DNA of 64,000 nt from Novosphingopyxis baekryungensis DSM 16222 (GCF_000420305.1 NZ_ATUR01000006.1:206588-270587); one strand, 5' to 3'. Counted from the first letter of the stretch, positions 34,831-44,794 are shown. Numbers and translations are program-made. Notes: generated by a model from the letters alone, not told the origin.

Positions 34831-36987
34831 TCAGGGACCGACCACGATCCTGACGCGGCCGATATTTACCAGCTCGGCATAGGGCGTGCCTTTGGCCGCA
34901 CTGGCCTGCGTTGTCGCGCGTAGCCCAACAAAGTAGGTGCCGGGACGATCGAACGAGACCGTACGCGTCAGCGTGGCACGCGCTTGGCCGATCGGCAAAT
35001 CGCGCGGCGCCTCGAAGATACCCTTACCATCGATGTCCCAGCCCGCATCGCTGATGGTGCCGCCACCGGGCGGCGTATCGATTATCGCTTCCAACCGTAT
35101 CTGCTCACCGCTTCTCACATAAGCGATCATGCCGCCATTGGCGGTAAGGGTTACAGTAGGTTGCAGCCCAAGCCGTTCGTGGCCGCTGCCCGGCACGATC
35201 ACCTGCCCATTGGCAATGCGATATTGCGAACTTTCCGGCGGCACGATGCCATTTTCCACCCAGTCGGCCAGAAGCCGGAGCGATTGCTGCAATGGCCCCT
35301 GATAGGAGACGATACGGCTGGGATCTTCATTGTCCATCTGGTCGCCATGCAAGGCTCGCTCGGTATAATAGACCCTAACCTTGTCGACTTGCGGATTTTG
35401 CGCCTCGACCCTGCGGCGGTACCAGTCGGCTTGCCATGGCATGGCCTCACGGTCCCAAAGCGATGCGGCCAAAACCACTTTTTCGCTGCCAAGATCGCCC
35501 GTCAATTGGGAGCCCGCTGTCGACTGGACGAATAAGGGCCCGACAATCATCGGCCGCTGCGGATAGATCGGTTCGCCTTTCGCGTCGCGAAACTGGTCCC
35601 ATACCGGAAAGCCGGACTTGGGCACCTGATGCCGATGGTAGGACTCTATCGCCAGGAAATTGCTGTTATCGACATTGACCATGTCACCCAGCTCGATATC
35701 CGCACCGCGCGCGGAGTCGGACAGTCCAAGATACAACGTATTTCCATCGATATGTTCAATCAGAAGCGATTGGACGGTTCCGTCCGCTTTGCGAACGGTC
35801 AAGTCGCCGCCCATGAAATAATCGATCACCGGCACCGTATCGAGACGCACACCGACCAGCGTGTCGCCGTCGATGCCAGACAGGAGGCGAAACGCATCGT
35901 CGACGCCACCCTTGTTGGCCGATCTGCTTTCCTCGCCAAGGCTGGCGCGCGCCATACGCGCCGTTACCAGTTCGACCACCTTGCCATCGAATTGCACGCG
36001 ATCGGCTGCAAACAGTTCGGGACGGTCATATCCTAGATAACCGGGCTTGGTCCAAAAATCGGTAAAATAGCTGCCATCGACCTGTTTTATTCCACCATAG
36101 AGCGCGGCGAAGCCATGAAGCCCCATGGTTTTCCAGCCAAACCAACTGGCCATCGGGAACCCCATATTTTCGGCCTCGTGCAACACCGTCGCTTCATGCG
36201 TGGAGAGACCGGCATAGGCATCGCCGCTGCCTCCGGGCTCCAACGCGTCGACGATCTGCGGGAATTTCTTGCGAAGCACCCGCAGGGCCTGCATCCGAAC
36301 CGTAAACATGTTCGGGATCGCCATGGTGGATCCGTTGACATAGGGAACGCCCCCATCCCACACGCCTTCCGTGTTCTCCAGGCTGCCGATGGTACGATAG
36401 GCGCCCCCCGAACCACCGTAGATGTAGCCATAGATCCGGCGATCCTTGCCATAGAATTGCTGCGCAACATGACGGGAAAAAAGGGCGGCGGCTGCATTGG
36501 CGCGATATGCCGTAATGCTGGAATCGGGCATGCCCGCATCGGCGTTTGGTGCGTCTGCATCGACGCCGCCATTCGTCTCGACGAAATAGGCACCGCTCGC
36601 AGCCGAGAAACCGATCTTGTTGAACTTGCCCACAGGATCGGCCTGCGCCAGATTTTCATTCAGCGGTACCGGCGTTACATGCTGAAAAAACCGGCCTTCG
36701 AAACTGTCGGATGGCGGCAGATAATAAGAAAAGCGGGTCTGGGTTCCGCGAAACCCGCCATGCACATAATAGTGACGTACCGGCGAGGAGCGCCATTCCT
36801 GCACGTCAATATAGGGCTGGGCGAACAAAGCATCCGCTGCGCCATATCCATCAGCCGCCACGGTCATCACCCGTTCGCTACTGGCGATGGTGGTCGGCCT
36901 CGTCGAACTGGTGGCACAGCCCATCAGCCCACAGGTACCGATCATGAGCGAGGCGACGAATACGCCGCGGCTGTGCCTGACTTTCAC
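34831..36987 (-). CDS. Outer-membrane-type lipoprotein, alpha/beta-hydrolase with C-terminal Ig-like domain
   Basis: A 718-residue exported protein. The signal ends in LMGC (lipobox, Cys24). Residues about 55-570 form an alpha/beta-hydrolase-like domain with a nucleophile elbow YGGSGGAYRTIG (Ser193), as in large esterases. The last 100 residues (TVTLTANGGMIAYVRSGEQI ... RPGTYFVGLRATT) look like a PKD/Ig-type domain. GTG 36987 follows GGGAGAG. It is encoded 86 bases downstream of the TonB-dependent receptor and likely acts at the cell surface or in the periplasm on the same ligand, possibly cutting an ester. The catalytic His/Asp cannot be named with certainty. Confidence 0.78.
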   Translation of the reverse strand: MKVRHSRGVFVASLMIGTCGLMGCATSSTRPTTIASSERVMTVAADGYGAADALFAQPYIDVQEWRSSPVRHYYVHGGFRGTQTRFSYYLPPSDSFEGRFFQHVTPVPLNENLAQADPVGKFNKIGFSAASGAYFVETNGGVDADAPNADAGMPDSSITAYRANAAAALFSRHVAQQFYGKDRRIYGYIYGGSGGAYRTIGSLENTEGVWDGGVPYVNGSTMAIPNMFTVRMQALRVLRKKFPQIVDALEPGGSGDAYAGLSTHEATVLHEAENMGFPMASWFGWKTMGLHGFAALYGGIKQVDGSYFTDFWTKPGYLGYDRPELFAADRVQFDGKVVELVTARMARASLGEESRSANKGGVDDAFRLLSGIDGDTLVGVRLDTVPVIDYFMGGDLTVRKADGTVQSLLIEHIDGNTLYLGLSDSARGADIELGDMVNVDNSNFLAIESYHRHQVPKSGFPVWDQFRDAKGEPIYPQRPMIVGPLFVQSTAGSQLTGDLGSEKVVLAASLWDREAMPWQADWYRRRVEAQNPQVDKVRVYYTERALHGDQMDNEDPSRIVSYQGPLQQSLRLLADWVENGIVPPESSQYRIANGQVIVPGSGHERLGLQPTVTLTANGGMIAYVRSGEQIRLEAIIDTPPGGGTISDAGWDIDGKGIFEAPRDLPIGQARATLTRTVSFDRPGTYFVGLRATTQASAAKGTPYAELVNIGRVRIVVGP

Positions 36988-37073
36988 CGGGGAACTCTCC
37001 CTTCATAGGTACCTGAAAGCTTGGCCGGGATGTCACCCTATAGGGCAACACGCCCGGCCATGCTTACGCGCGG

Positions 37074-39932
37074 TCAGAATTTCGTTGATACGCCGAACTG
37101 AAAAACGCGTCCGATGGTGAGATAGGAGAATGGCACACCCTGTTGCCCAGGCACCGCGATATTGCCGCGATATTCCGGGGGATCCTGATCGAAGATGTTC
37201 TTCACGTTGAGCGTCAACGCCAATTCCTCCCCAAAACCCTGGCTGGCCAGATCGAACTTCATGAATGCGTCAAAGGTATGGAAATCGCCAACCTCGGCCT
37301 GTGGCACGAATCCAACCGGCGGATTGAGCGTATATCCCTGCTTGAAATTCCAGCTGAGCTGCGCGAGCAGCGGCCCCGCTTCCGCACCGAGCGTGGTTCT
37401 GGCGCGCAACCGGTTCTGATTGTTCGACAACACATCCTGGAATGGACCGTCCGCCACATTCTGCCGGTTACGGCTCAGTTCATATGTACCGTTCGAATTG
37501 AAGAACAGGCTGGCACCGCCCATGTCCCGGCGGTAATTGACCTGAAAATCCAGTCCATCAATCTTGAAGCCGCCAAAGTTGCGCTTGCGTGCGTCCAGAA
37601 TGGCGTAAACCCTTGTCGGGTTATCGACCGGTGTGCCGTCGAACACGTCCGCAAGGCCAATGAAGGCATCGAGTTCGGCCTGCGTCGGCGTCGTATCGAT
37701 GATGAAGCCATATTCATTATAGAGCTGCGCCGGATTTTCGAACGGCGCCAGGCCAATGTAATTGGTGTAGCTGATATTATAATAGGTACCGCTCAGGCGC
37801 AGGCCCGGAATGAAAGGCGGATCGAGATCGATCCCGGCCGTGTAGGTCGTGGCCTTCTGCGGCTGGATATCTGGTCCATTGCCGCGAAGGGCAACGATGA
37901 CACCACCGTTATAATCCGGATAAGGACCACCGTTCGCGGCCTGCAAATTGGTCGGCGGCGCAAGGAATGCGGCCCCCTGCCCCGTCAGCGTGAAAAGCCG
38001 CCTGATATCGGCATTTTCATTGTCGGCCAGGCTTGGCGCATTGAAACTCTTGCCCCAGGCACCGCGAATGGCAACCCAATCCACCGGCTTGAAGGTCGCG
38101 CCGAACCGGGGATTGAAGGTATCGCCGACATCGCTGTAGCTGTCATAACGGCCGGACGCAGACACAGTAAGCTCCACCCCGCCATCGCCCCGCCACAAGG
38201 GCGCAACTATCTCGCCAAAGGCCGACTTGACGTCGCGCGAGACGCCGAAACGTGGCACACCCGGTTGAGCGGGAGCGACGAGCGTATTGCCGACAAATTG
38301 CGCGCCTGAACCGGAGAATTGGGCACCCGGGACGGTAAGCCCACGGATGGTGTCGAACGTTTCCTCATAATATTCCAGGCCGAATGCGGTCTTGATCCAA
38401 CCAGAGCCAAGTTTGAACAGATCGCCATCGATCACAGCGCGGAAGTTGGTGAACTGCTGACGCGTTCGCCCGAAATTATTGTAGTTGGTGATGATCCCCA
38501 GGGCCGCAGGATCGCTATCGGCCGGGTTGAACGGGTTGAACAAGCCAGCTGCAATCGCGTTGTTCAACGCTGACTGGTTGAGTTCATCGGTCACGACGGT
38601 TGTGGTGCTCTGACCATAATTGCCCAGGAAGCGCGCCTGAAAATTGCCGTCGACATCGTAGGTGAATTCCGAAGAAAGACCCCAGGTATCGAGCTCGATA
38701 TCCGTCTGCGCCCGGTCGTCCGGGCCAATCTGGAAGGATACGTCCTGAATATAATCCACGCCGTTCGGGCTGCCGGGCACGAACGTCGGACGTCCGCCGA
38801 CGATGCCGCCAAAACTGAACGGATTGAATGGGCTGACAAATGCCGGAATACCCAGGCTGCGGGCCGTTCCAGCGAAAAATGCCGGTACGATGATGCGGGA
38901 ATCCCGCAGCGGCCCGACGGCAACTTCCGTCTGCCGGTTGGTGTAGAAACCGCGGATGTCCACTGACAGGTCCGCGCTCAAATCCTGGCTTAGGCCAGCA
39001 AACACGCTGTGCCGTTCCGACGCCGGAACAACGGCCGCAAAATCGCTGGTGTCGCAATCGTTGACCGGACCTCCATTGACGCCAACCACGGTGCCCTGCG
39101 GCGCGCCCAGCGAACCGGCAAGCGCGCGAATATTTCCCGGCGAGCATTCGAGGGAACGAAAGCCGTTATCGCTCGGAAACTGTTGAATGAAATCCCGGTC
39201 GCGGCCGAGAATCTCATCATTCTTGGCATAGGCATAAGATGCAAACAGCGAGCCGGTGCCCCAATCGCGACCAGCAGTGACATTGGCCGTCCACTCGTAA
39301 TAATCGTCTGCAAAGCTGTAGGCGCCATTCACCTTCACGCCGTCGAAGCGATCGATGGTGACGAAATTGAGCACGCCGGCAACGGCATCGGATCCGTAAA
39401 TGGCCGAACCGCCATCCGGCACGATTTCCAGTCGGCTGATGATGCCCGGCGGAATGATGTCCGGATCCGGTGTCGTCGAGCCGAGGCCCATGCCGACCGT
39501 GCGATGTCCATCGACCAGTACCAGCGTCGTCGAGCCACCGGCGGTGTTGAACCCGGGCAGTGCACGCAGATTGGGCCGATTGACGGCAACCTCGGGACTT
39601 GCTGCGAGCGGTTGCTGTACGCTGTTGAATGCGCCGAGCTGCGGAATATTCTCGAACAATTGATTGACCGTGTTGGCACCGATGGCCTCGATATCTTCAT
39701 CGGTTGTCGCCAGAACATTGGCGCCCGCCGGTGCGATACCGCGGATCAACGTGCCCGTGACGACGATCTCCTCATTGGCCGGATTGCGAACCTGCCCTTC
39801 CGTTCCGGCAGCGGGATCCTGATTGGTCGCTTCGGTGCCTTCCTGCGCCATCGCCGCGCCAGGTAACACAAGAGCCGCCGCTGTACCGCCAAGCGTGACC
39901 GAACAGAGCAATGCTTTACGAAGTGCCTTCAT
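37074..39932 (-). CDS. TonB-dependent outer membrane receptor
   Basis: A 952-residue receptor: signal peptide (MKALRKALL ... GAAMAQ), N-terminal plug with EIVVTGTLIRG and VPDGGSAIYGSDAVAGVLNF, and a beta-barrel ending in FQFGVSTKF with the terminal Phe. It imports large substrates with TonB energy. AGGAGG lies six bases before ATG 39932; a longer frame was rejected. It is placed between the lipoprotein hydrolase gene (downstream) and glycoside hydrolase genes, which points to uptake of a glycosylated compound. No N-terminal STN or FecR-type signalling extension is visible, so transcription is probably controlled by other means. Confidence 0.94.
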   Translation of the reverse strand: MKALRKALLCSVTLGGTAAALVLPGAAMAQEGTEATNQDPAAGTEGQVRNPANEEIVVTGTLIRGIAPAGANVLATTDEDIEAIGANTVNQLFENIPQLGAFNSVQQPLAASPEVAVNRPNLRALPGFNTAGGSTTLVLVDGHRTVGMGLGSTTPDPDIIPPGIISRLEIVPDGGSAIYGSDAVAGVLNFVTIDRFDGVKVNGAYSFADDYYEWTANVTAGRDWGTGSLFASYAYAKNDEILGRDRDFIQQFPSDNGFRSLECSPGNIRALAGSLGAPQGTVVGVNGGPVNDCDTSDFAAVVPASERHSVFAGLSQDLSADLSVDIRGFYTNRQTEVAVGPLRDSRIIVPAFFAGTARSLGIPAFVSPFNPFSFGGIVGGRPTFVPGSPNGVDYIQDVSFQIGPDDRAQTDIELDTWGLSSEFTYDVDGNFQARFLGNYGQSTTTVVTDELNQSALNNAIAAGLFNPFNPADSDPAALGIITNYNNFGRTRQQFTNFRAVIDGDLFKLGSGWIKTAFGLEYYEETFDTIRGLTVPGAQFSGSGAQFVGNTLVAPAQPGVPRFGVSRDVKSAFGEIVAPLWRGDGGVELTVSASGRYDSYSDVGDTFNPRFGATFKPVDWVAIRGAWGKSFNAPSLADNENADIRRLFTLTGQGAAFLAPPTNLQAANGGPYPDYNGGVIVALRGNGPDIQPQKATTYTAGIDLDPPFIPGLRLSGTYYNISYTNYIGLAPFENPAQLYNEYGFIIDTTPTQAELDAFIGLADVFDGTPVDNPTRVYAILDARKRNFGGFKIDGLDFQVNYRRDMGGASLFFNSNGTYELSRNRQNVADGPFQDVLSNNQNRLRARTTLGAEAGPLLAQLSWNFKQGYTLNPPVGFVPQAEVGDFHTFDAFMKFDLASQGFGEELALTLNVKNIFDQDPPEYRGNIAVPGQQGVPFSYLTIGRVFQFGVSTKF

Positions 39933-40501
39933 ATAGTCCCTCCTAAATCGCGCCTCGGTTGCCTGAGAGGAACCCATAGTCCTGGTCCCGGCCCGAAATC
40001 GCCTAGCCTTTGCAGCTTCGTCCGTGATCCTTGCTGAATCTTACGGGCTGCCTTGAAAACAAGATCTTCATCAGGTTGCGCAGATCAGTTGCACCGCCAC
40101 ATCCTACGGGCCGGACAATTGCCCGGCACTTCAGCTTTTAAAAGCGCGTGTTGGTTTATATCGTAGCTGCGATGGTCATTCGAACGGTGCCAGAAAGGGC
40201 GGTGACGCCAAGTCTACCGCGACAGCGATTGCCAGAAACCGGCCAACGGAACGCCAAATCAATGCTATAGCATCCGGGACTGCGCGCGGCGGCCAATGCT
40301 AATTGAAGGGGCGCCGCTTTTTATATGCGGAGCCGCACTTCAAATCGTTATTTTCCATCGGCCAGCCACCGATTGTCGGGCGGATGCCTGCTGGAGGAAG
40401 CGTAGACAAAACCACCGGGAAAACGCTTTTGCACCGGTCCGACCGTTGCAGGGGCATCATTCAGAAAAGGCCGTAAACGGAACAGGCGTTTCAACCTGTG
40501 G
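39933..40501. other. Gene-free stretch upstream of the TonB-dependent receptor
   Basis: No convincing gene is seen over 569 bases; short open frames have no protein-like character. It should hold the promoter of the receptor (minus strand). A hairpin candidate GCGGCG ... CGCCGC (40286-40317) with a 20-base loop is followed by TTTTT on the plus strand, but no plus-strand gene precedes it. The right end may also hold the transcription end of the GH79-like gene. Confidence 0.6.
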
Positions 40502-42109
40502 TCATAGCGTGCAGCTCGGATTGGCTGCCTGCGGCAGAAGAAGAAAATTGATGCTGGTCGGCTCCAGTACAAGCTGGCCGGAAGACTGCACCGCTGGCAC
40601 CAGTTCCGGAACGCGGTCCTGATCGTCCAGCGTCAGCGGATGACCGTTGAGCAATATCGTGCGGCTCTGCAATTCCGGTGCGGTCATGCTGAAGCGTTCC
40701 ACCGGTCCCTCGACCGAAAGGGCAGCCGGTTTATCCCGCAGATTGATAGCAAGCAGCGTAACGCCCCCTGCCCTTCCACGCGCGCAATGGGCATAAAGGT
40801 GCAATCCATCGTGCAGTTCGCCTGCATCGAGGATCCTGGTGCCAATCAATCGCCGCCACAACAGTGCGGCCCAATAGTCGGCATTCGGCTCAAGCGTTGC
40901 TTCATCGATAACGCCGTTGCTGCCACTGATCAGCGCATGGGTCACCAAGGCATCCACGCCTTGTTTGGCGAGCCGCCCCTGCGCATCCAGATAGCGGAAC
41001 GCCTCCAGAAAAGTCGGTTGCCAGCGCGTGCCGCCGCACGCCGCCGTGCCGGTTTCCGTCAGCCATATCGGGGCCTTGGGGGCATAGCGATCCCGCAATG
41101 CCTTCTGCTTCTGAAATTCCGTGTCCGGGCGTGCCAGCCAGGCTTCGGTCAGCGCGTCGTCGGCGCTGACACCTTGCGGCGATTCAGGATCGGCGCAGCG
41201 CTCGGCCAACGCACCGTAAAAATGATAGGATAATATATCGACGGCAGGCAGCGGCCTGGCGGTCAGATAATCCTCCGCCGTCACCTGCGTCAGCGATGGA
41301 ATTGGAAAAGGCAGCCCCAACATCGCGGTACCGGGCCCGGCCAGCTTCAATTCCGGCGCGACCCGGTCGGTCAGATCTTTGAGCCGGGCGAAATCGCGCG
41401 CATAATTTGCCGCCGGTTCCGCGCCCTCGGTTCTGCCCGGTTCGCGCGCATTGGGTTCATTGTAGAGTTCGGCCGCATAGATCTCGCCGCCGATGTTTTT
41501 GGTGAACGCCAACCAGGCGGCGGCCTGATCCGGTGTCCAGGCCCCGCTGGCATCGCGCACACCATCGCTGACGGTAAAACCGGTTATGATTTTAGCATCC
41601 ACGCTGTCGGCAAAATCGACGGCGCTCTTCCAGCGTTCGCGCGTGAGCAGCGTCTGGAATCCTTCAGGCGCGTCAGCTGGTGGCGGCGCATCGCTATCGT
41701 GGAAATAGACCGAGTTCGACGTGGTGCCGCCATAACGAATATATAGCGGCCCGAGCGCGCGCGTCAGATTACGCAGCCGGCGATTATTTAAATCGGTGGG
41801 CGCGCGCGCCTCGCGTATGGCCGCGAAATTCTCGCCAGTTTCTTCGCCCTGTTCGGCATCTTCATCATAGCTTCGCCAGGTTTCGCCACCCGTCAGATGC
41901 GACATGCCGATCTGGAAAGACTGAAACCGCTCATCCATTTGGCGCACGAACGGAAGCGCGCTTGCGTCGACCATGATGGCATTGTCGCCAACGCCCGATG
42001 CCGTGCCGTCATGCGCCTGGGATAAGGTGGTGCATCCAGGACCGAGCAACAGACACAATAGAGGCAGATGTAGCCAGCCATGCGCGCCTGACAGAACGTC
42101 ATTCCGCAT
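40502..42109 (-). CDS. GH79-like glycoside hydrolase (heparanase/beta-glucuronidase type), exported
   Basis: A 535-residue protein with an N-terminal hydrophobic segment (GWLHLPLLCLLLGPGC) that may be a Sec signal or weak lipobox. The (beta/alpha)8 barrel carries the retaining pair of clan GH-A: acid/base Glu218 in LYNEPN and nucleophile Glu352 in WLTETGTA. IRYGGTTSN and ILSYHFYG fit the GH79 group, whose members remove glucuronic acid, including from plant saponins and glucuronides. A C-terminal beta domain follows. Its start overlaps the end of the GH39-like gene by 11 bases, so both are translated together. The sugar specificity is inferred. Confidence 0.8.
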   Translation of the reverse strand: MRNDVLSGAHGWLHLPLLCLLLGPGCTTLSQAHDGTASGVGDNAIMVDASALPFVRQMDERFQSFQIGMSHLTGGETWRSYDEDAEQGEETGENFAAIREARAPTDLNNRRLRNLTRALGPLYIRYGGTTSNSVYFHDSDAPPPADAPEGFQTLLTRERWKSAVDFADSVDAKIITGFTVSDGVRDASGAWTPDQAAAWLAFTKNIGGEIYAAELYNEPNAREPGRTEGAEPAANYARDFARLKDLTDRVAPELKLAGPGTAMLGLPFPIPSLTQVTAEDYLTARPLPAVDILSYHFYGALAERCADPESPQGVSADDALTEAWLARPDTEFQKQKALRDRYAPKAPIWLTETGTAACGGTRWQPTFLEAFRYLDAQGRLAKQGVDALVTHALISGSNGVIDEATLEPNADYWAALLWRRLIGTRILDAGELHDGLHLYAHCARGRAGGVTLLAINLRDKPAALSVEGPVERFSMTAPELQSRTILLNGHPLTLDDQDRVPELVPAVQSSGQLVLEPTSINFLLLPQAANPSCTL

Positions 42110-43655
42110 CGAGCAAGACCAGCTGCAATGCATTGGGCGTCAGATCGAAGGTGACCTGATAATCTTTTCCCGGCGTGACGACGCTTGTGGAAACCTGCTG
42201 CAGATTGGCTGTTGCGGGATCAGCCCAGTAATTGCTGGTCTTGTCATCGATCCGATATTGTTTCTGAACCACCCGCTTGCCGCGCAGAGATGAGGGCAAA
42301 TCCTTCATGTCGATCGTGAGCCGGTACGGCACCTCATCTGTCAGCTGATAATTCCAGACCAGAATTGCCGCCCCTGTTCCGCTCTTGGTCGCGATCGCAT
42401 AGATGCCTTTACCGGCATTCAGGCTATCGGACTTGGCCACGACGCGCTCGTCCTTGAGCTTGGAAAACATGACCATGGCGTTGCCATAGGGCGTGAAGAT
42501 GCCGGTCGGCACATCCTTGTCGTCCTGCCCGGCTTTCACGGCCATCCGCGCGCCATCGTTCGCGCGCGTGATCAGCTGATCCTTGCGCTCCTCGGTCTTG
42601 TGCCGAAGCACCCAGTTGAATGGAACGCTATTTGGCTGTTCGAGGAACCAATAGATCAGCGACGGCACACCCACGGCGTTGCGCAGATAGTCCGGTCGCG
42701 CATCTTCGCGATTGTCAAAGGAAGGGCCGGGATAGATGCCGAGTTCGGTGATGAAGCTGGGCGTGTTCGTATCGATGCCGCGGCTCGCCAGCGCCGCGTT
42801 CAGCTTTTCCCGCTGCCCCGCCACTTCGCTCGGATCGCCCTTGTAGAAATGATAGGCACGCGGGCCTTCCTGGGTCGGCCCGCCGGAGGTGAACAATCCG
42901 TAAGCGTGGTAGGAAATGAAATCGAGCCGCTTTGCCGGACTGGTATCCGCCGCATAATCGTCGAGAAAAGCGTTCAGCCAGTCTTCCTTGAACGTGGTCA
43001 ATGCCGGGCCGCCGACTTCCAGTGGCACGGATGGCTGCAACGCGCGATTGACCTCGTTCACCGCCTCATAATAGGGTTTGAAATAATCGTAGAGATGGTC
43101 GGCGCTGACGACCTCTACCATGTTATGATCGGGTTCGTTGAAGGCCTCGATATAGCGGATCGCGGGATAGCGTTGTTTGAGATTGCGCAGGATGGTCTTT
43201 ATGACCGGCTTCAATTGCTCCGGCGACTGCTTCAGGTCCCGGATCTCCACCCGCGTATCCAGCACGACCAGCAGCTGGTCCGAAAGACGGCTCAAATCTC
43301 GCAGATAGTCGTCGACGCCGCTATAATCATAGGCGCCGGTCTCCGGGTCGTGAATGAGATGCGTATCGATCCAGACGCGGTAGACCGAACCATGCAGCCC
43401 CTGTTCGTTGAAGAACGAAACATCGGTGCTGCGGACATCGGCAAAGCTGGTCGGGCGGCTCACATTGTTGAAGCGCTCGGGATGCGTGAAGACGCCGCGC
43501 GATTGTCCAAAATCGACGGCCACATGCGCCTGCGCCATGTAATCCGGGGAATCGATGGTCGAGGGACCCGCATCGCCTGGGCCAGACTGAACCGTCGCGC
43601 ACCCGGCTAGCGCCAAAGCTGTCGCCGAACAAAGCAGACCCATTCTGGCCACCAT
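42099..43655 (-). CDS. GH39-like glycoside hydrolase lipoprotein
   Basis: A 518-residue clan GH-A hydrolase with a canonical lipobox LALAGC (Cys19). Acid/base Glu174 lies in AFNEPDHN and the nucleophile Glu304 in ITELGIYPG. A HVAVDFGQSRGVF start and a WFLEQPNSVPFNWV stretch are shared with a close paralogue at 45006-46562. C-terminal beta domain ends in TPNALQLVLL. Close relatives cut xylosides, rhamnosides or related sugars. The start follows GGGAGAG; a 5' hairpin lies before it. The gene is first of a unit with the GH79-like gene. Confidence 0.82.
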   Translation of the reverse strand: MVARMGLLCSATALALAGCATVQSGPGDAGPSTIDSPDYMAQAHVAVDFGQSRGVFTHPERFNNVSRPTSFADVRSTDVSFFNEQGLHGSVYRVWIDTHLIHDPETGAYDYSGVDDYLRDLSRLSDQLLVVLDTRVEIRDLKQSPEQLKPVIKTILRNLKQRYPAIRYIEAFNEPDHNMVEVVSADHLYDYFKPYYEAVNEVNRALQPSVPLEVGGPALTTFKEDWLNAFLDDYAADTSPAKRLDFISYHAYGLFTSGGPTQEGPRAYHFYKGDPSEVAGQREKLNAALASRGIDTNTPSFITELGIYPGPSFDNREDARPDYLRNAVGVPSLIYWFLEQPNSVPFNWVLRHKTEERKDQLITRANDGARMAVKAGQDDKDVPTGIFTPYGNAMVMFSKLKDERVVAKSDSLNAGKGIYAIATKSGTGAAILVWNYQLTDEVPYRLTIDMKDLPSSLRGKRVVQKQYRIDDKTSNYWADPATANLQQVSTSVVTPGKDYQVTFDLTPNALQLVLLDAE

Positions 43656-43674
43656 CTCTTCTCTCCCTTGATCC

Positions 43675-43689
43675 GCCTGTTTTACAGGC
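43675..43689 (-). promoter_or_regulatory. Leader hairpin before the GH39-like/GH79-like unit
   Basis: GCCTGT-TTT-ACAGGC is a perfect six-base-pair hairpin ending about 20 bases upstream of the GH39-like start codon and just before its GGGAGAG ribosome site, so it is likely in the leader of the message. It may affect translation or mRNA stability. No T-run follows. Confidence 0.4.
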
Positions 43690-43723
43690 GCTGTGATGAA
43701 TAGTGCCGGTTCCGGTTCACCAG

Positions 43724-43742
43724 GTCACGTCCGTGGCGTGAC
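43724..43742. promoter_or_regulatory. Palindrome GTCACG-N7-CGTGAC upstream of the GH39-like gene, possible operator
   Basis: A perfect six-base-arm inverted repeat in the promoter region of the minus-strand glycoside hydrolase unit. A second symmetric pair, CCTGCC-N9-GGCAGG, lies at 43754-43774. Size and position fit a dimeric regulator such as the MarR-type protein encoded at 48843, but the binding protein is not known. Confidence 0.4.
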
Positions 43743-43915
43743 TTCCAAACTGCCCTGCCAGCACTTCAGGCAGGTTATGCCGCCTACAGCATGATCGAAA
43801 GCGTCTGCGGTCTGTGAACGTGGCGGCGATATCTGCGCTGCGGGCAACGCAATTCATCGACCACGACCATGTGCCAGCAATTGGTGATCGCGCTTCATCT
43901 CAGCGCCTGCGCCGG

Positions 43916-44794
43916 TCAATGATCGTCGTCTTCCACCAGACCTAGACTAGCGCCATGCGAAAGCCGGACCGGAGCGATCGACTGCCCGGGAACTGACATG
44001 TCCAACCGATAAATTGCGCTGCCGCCATTATCCTCCTTGGTCGATACGAACAGGTCCGTCATCGCATCACCGCCAAAAGCGAGATCGCGCGGCTGTCCGC
44101 TCGGAAGCCTTGTCTTCGAAACACATTCTCCCGTCGGCGCATAGCGGGCGATCTCTCCTGCGCCATCCAGCGCGACCCAGAGATGGCCTTCGCTGTCCAG
44201 CGCAAGCCCTCGCGGTTCGCCCTCGCCTTTGTTCATATCAATCAATGTTGTGCCATTGGACAAGGCTCCGGCCCGATTGATGTCATGTCGATCGATCCGG
44301 CCCTCACTTGCCACTGCCTGGTACAATATGGCCGCATCCGGCGTAACCGCCACACCGCCCGGCCGCACCTGATCGAAGACCATCGGGACCAGGCGCTCGT
44401 CATGATAGCGAAAAAGACCGCCGCGCCGATTATTGCCCGCATGATCCTCCATACCGAACCAGAGCCGCCCTTTGCTATCGACGGTGCCGATCGACGCGCT
44501 GTTCACGGAATAGGTATCGATGGGCATCTCCCGGCGCCGGTTTCCATCATGGCCAATGCTGAAGATATCGCGCTCGCTGGCTAAGAGCAGGCGCCCGTCC
44601 GCCGTAGGAAAGGCAAGGCCGGGCCTGCCACCGACAGCGCTTTGCGTGACCCCCAGATCGGCAAGGCTGATAGCCCCCACCGTGCCGTTCGTCCGATCGC
44701 AAAACAGCAAGGCTCTCGCTTCGGGAAGCCAGACAAGCCCGTCGGCAGCGCCCGTTCTGCTTTCATAGATCATCTGCGGTGCGTTTTCTGTCAT
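43916..44794 (-). CDS. SMP-30/gluconolactonase-like protein
   Basis: A 292-residue single beta-propeller of the SMP-30/gluconolaconase family (VWLPEARALLFCDRTNGTV, GTVDSKGRLWFGMEDH, ILYQAVASEGRI, ALDSEGHLWVALDG). Such proteins bind a divalent metal and hydrolyse sugar lactones. There is no signal peptide. It lies between the two GH39-like genes and is divergent from the second, so it could open a lactone made from the released sugar. ATG 44794 was chosen; a TTG 15 bases upstream is an alternative. Its stop is 260 bases from the start of the first GH39-like gene. Confidence 0.85.
   Translation of the reverse strand: MTENAPQMIYESRTGAADGLVWLPEARALLFCDRTNGTVGAISLADLGVTQSAVGGRPGLAFPTADGRLLLASERDIFSIGHDGNRRREMPIDTYSVNSASIGTVDSKGRLWFGMEDHAGNNRRGGLFRYHDERLVPMVFDQVRPGGVAVTPDAAILYQAVASEGRIDRHDINRAGALSNGTTLIDMNKGEGEPRGLALDSEGHLWVALDGAGEIARYAPTGECVSKTRLPSGQPRDLAFGGDAMTDLFVSTKEDNGGSAIYRLDMSVPGQSIAPVRLSHGASLGLVEDDDH

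Noticed and set aside
40286..40322. Hairpin plus T-run that looks like a plus-strand terminator
   Set aside because: No plus-strand gene precedes it and its loop is 20 bases long; mentioned only in the description of the gap.
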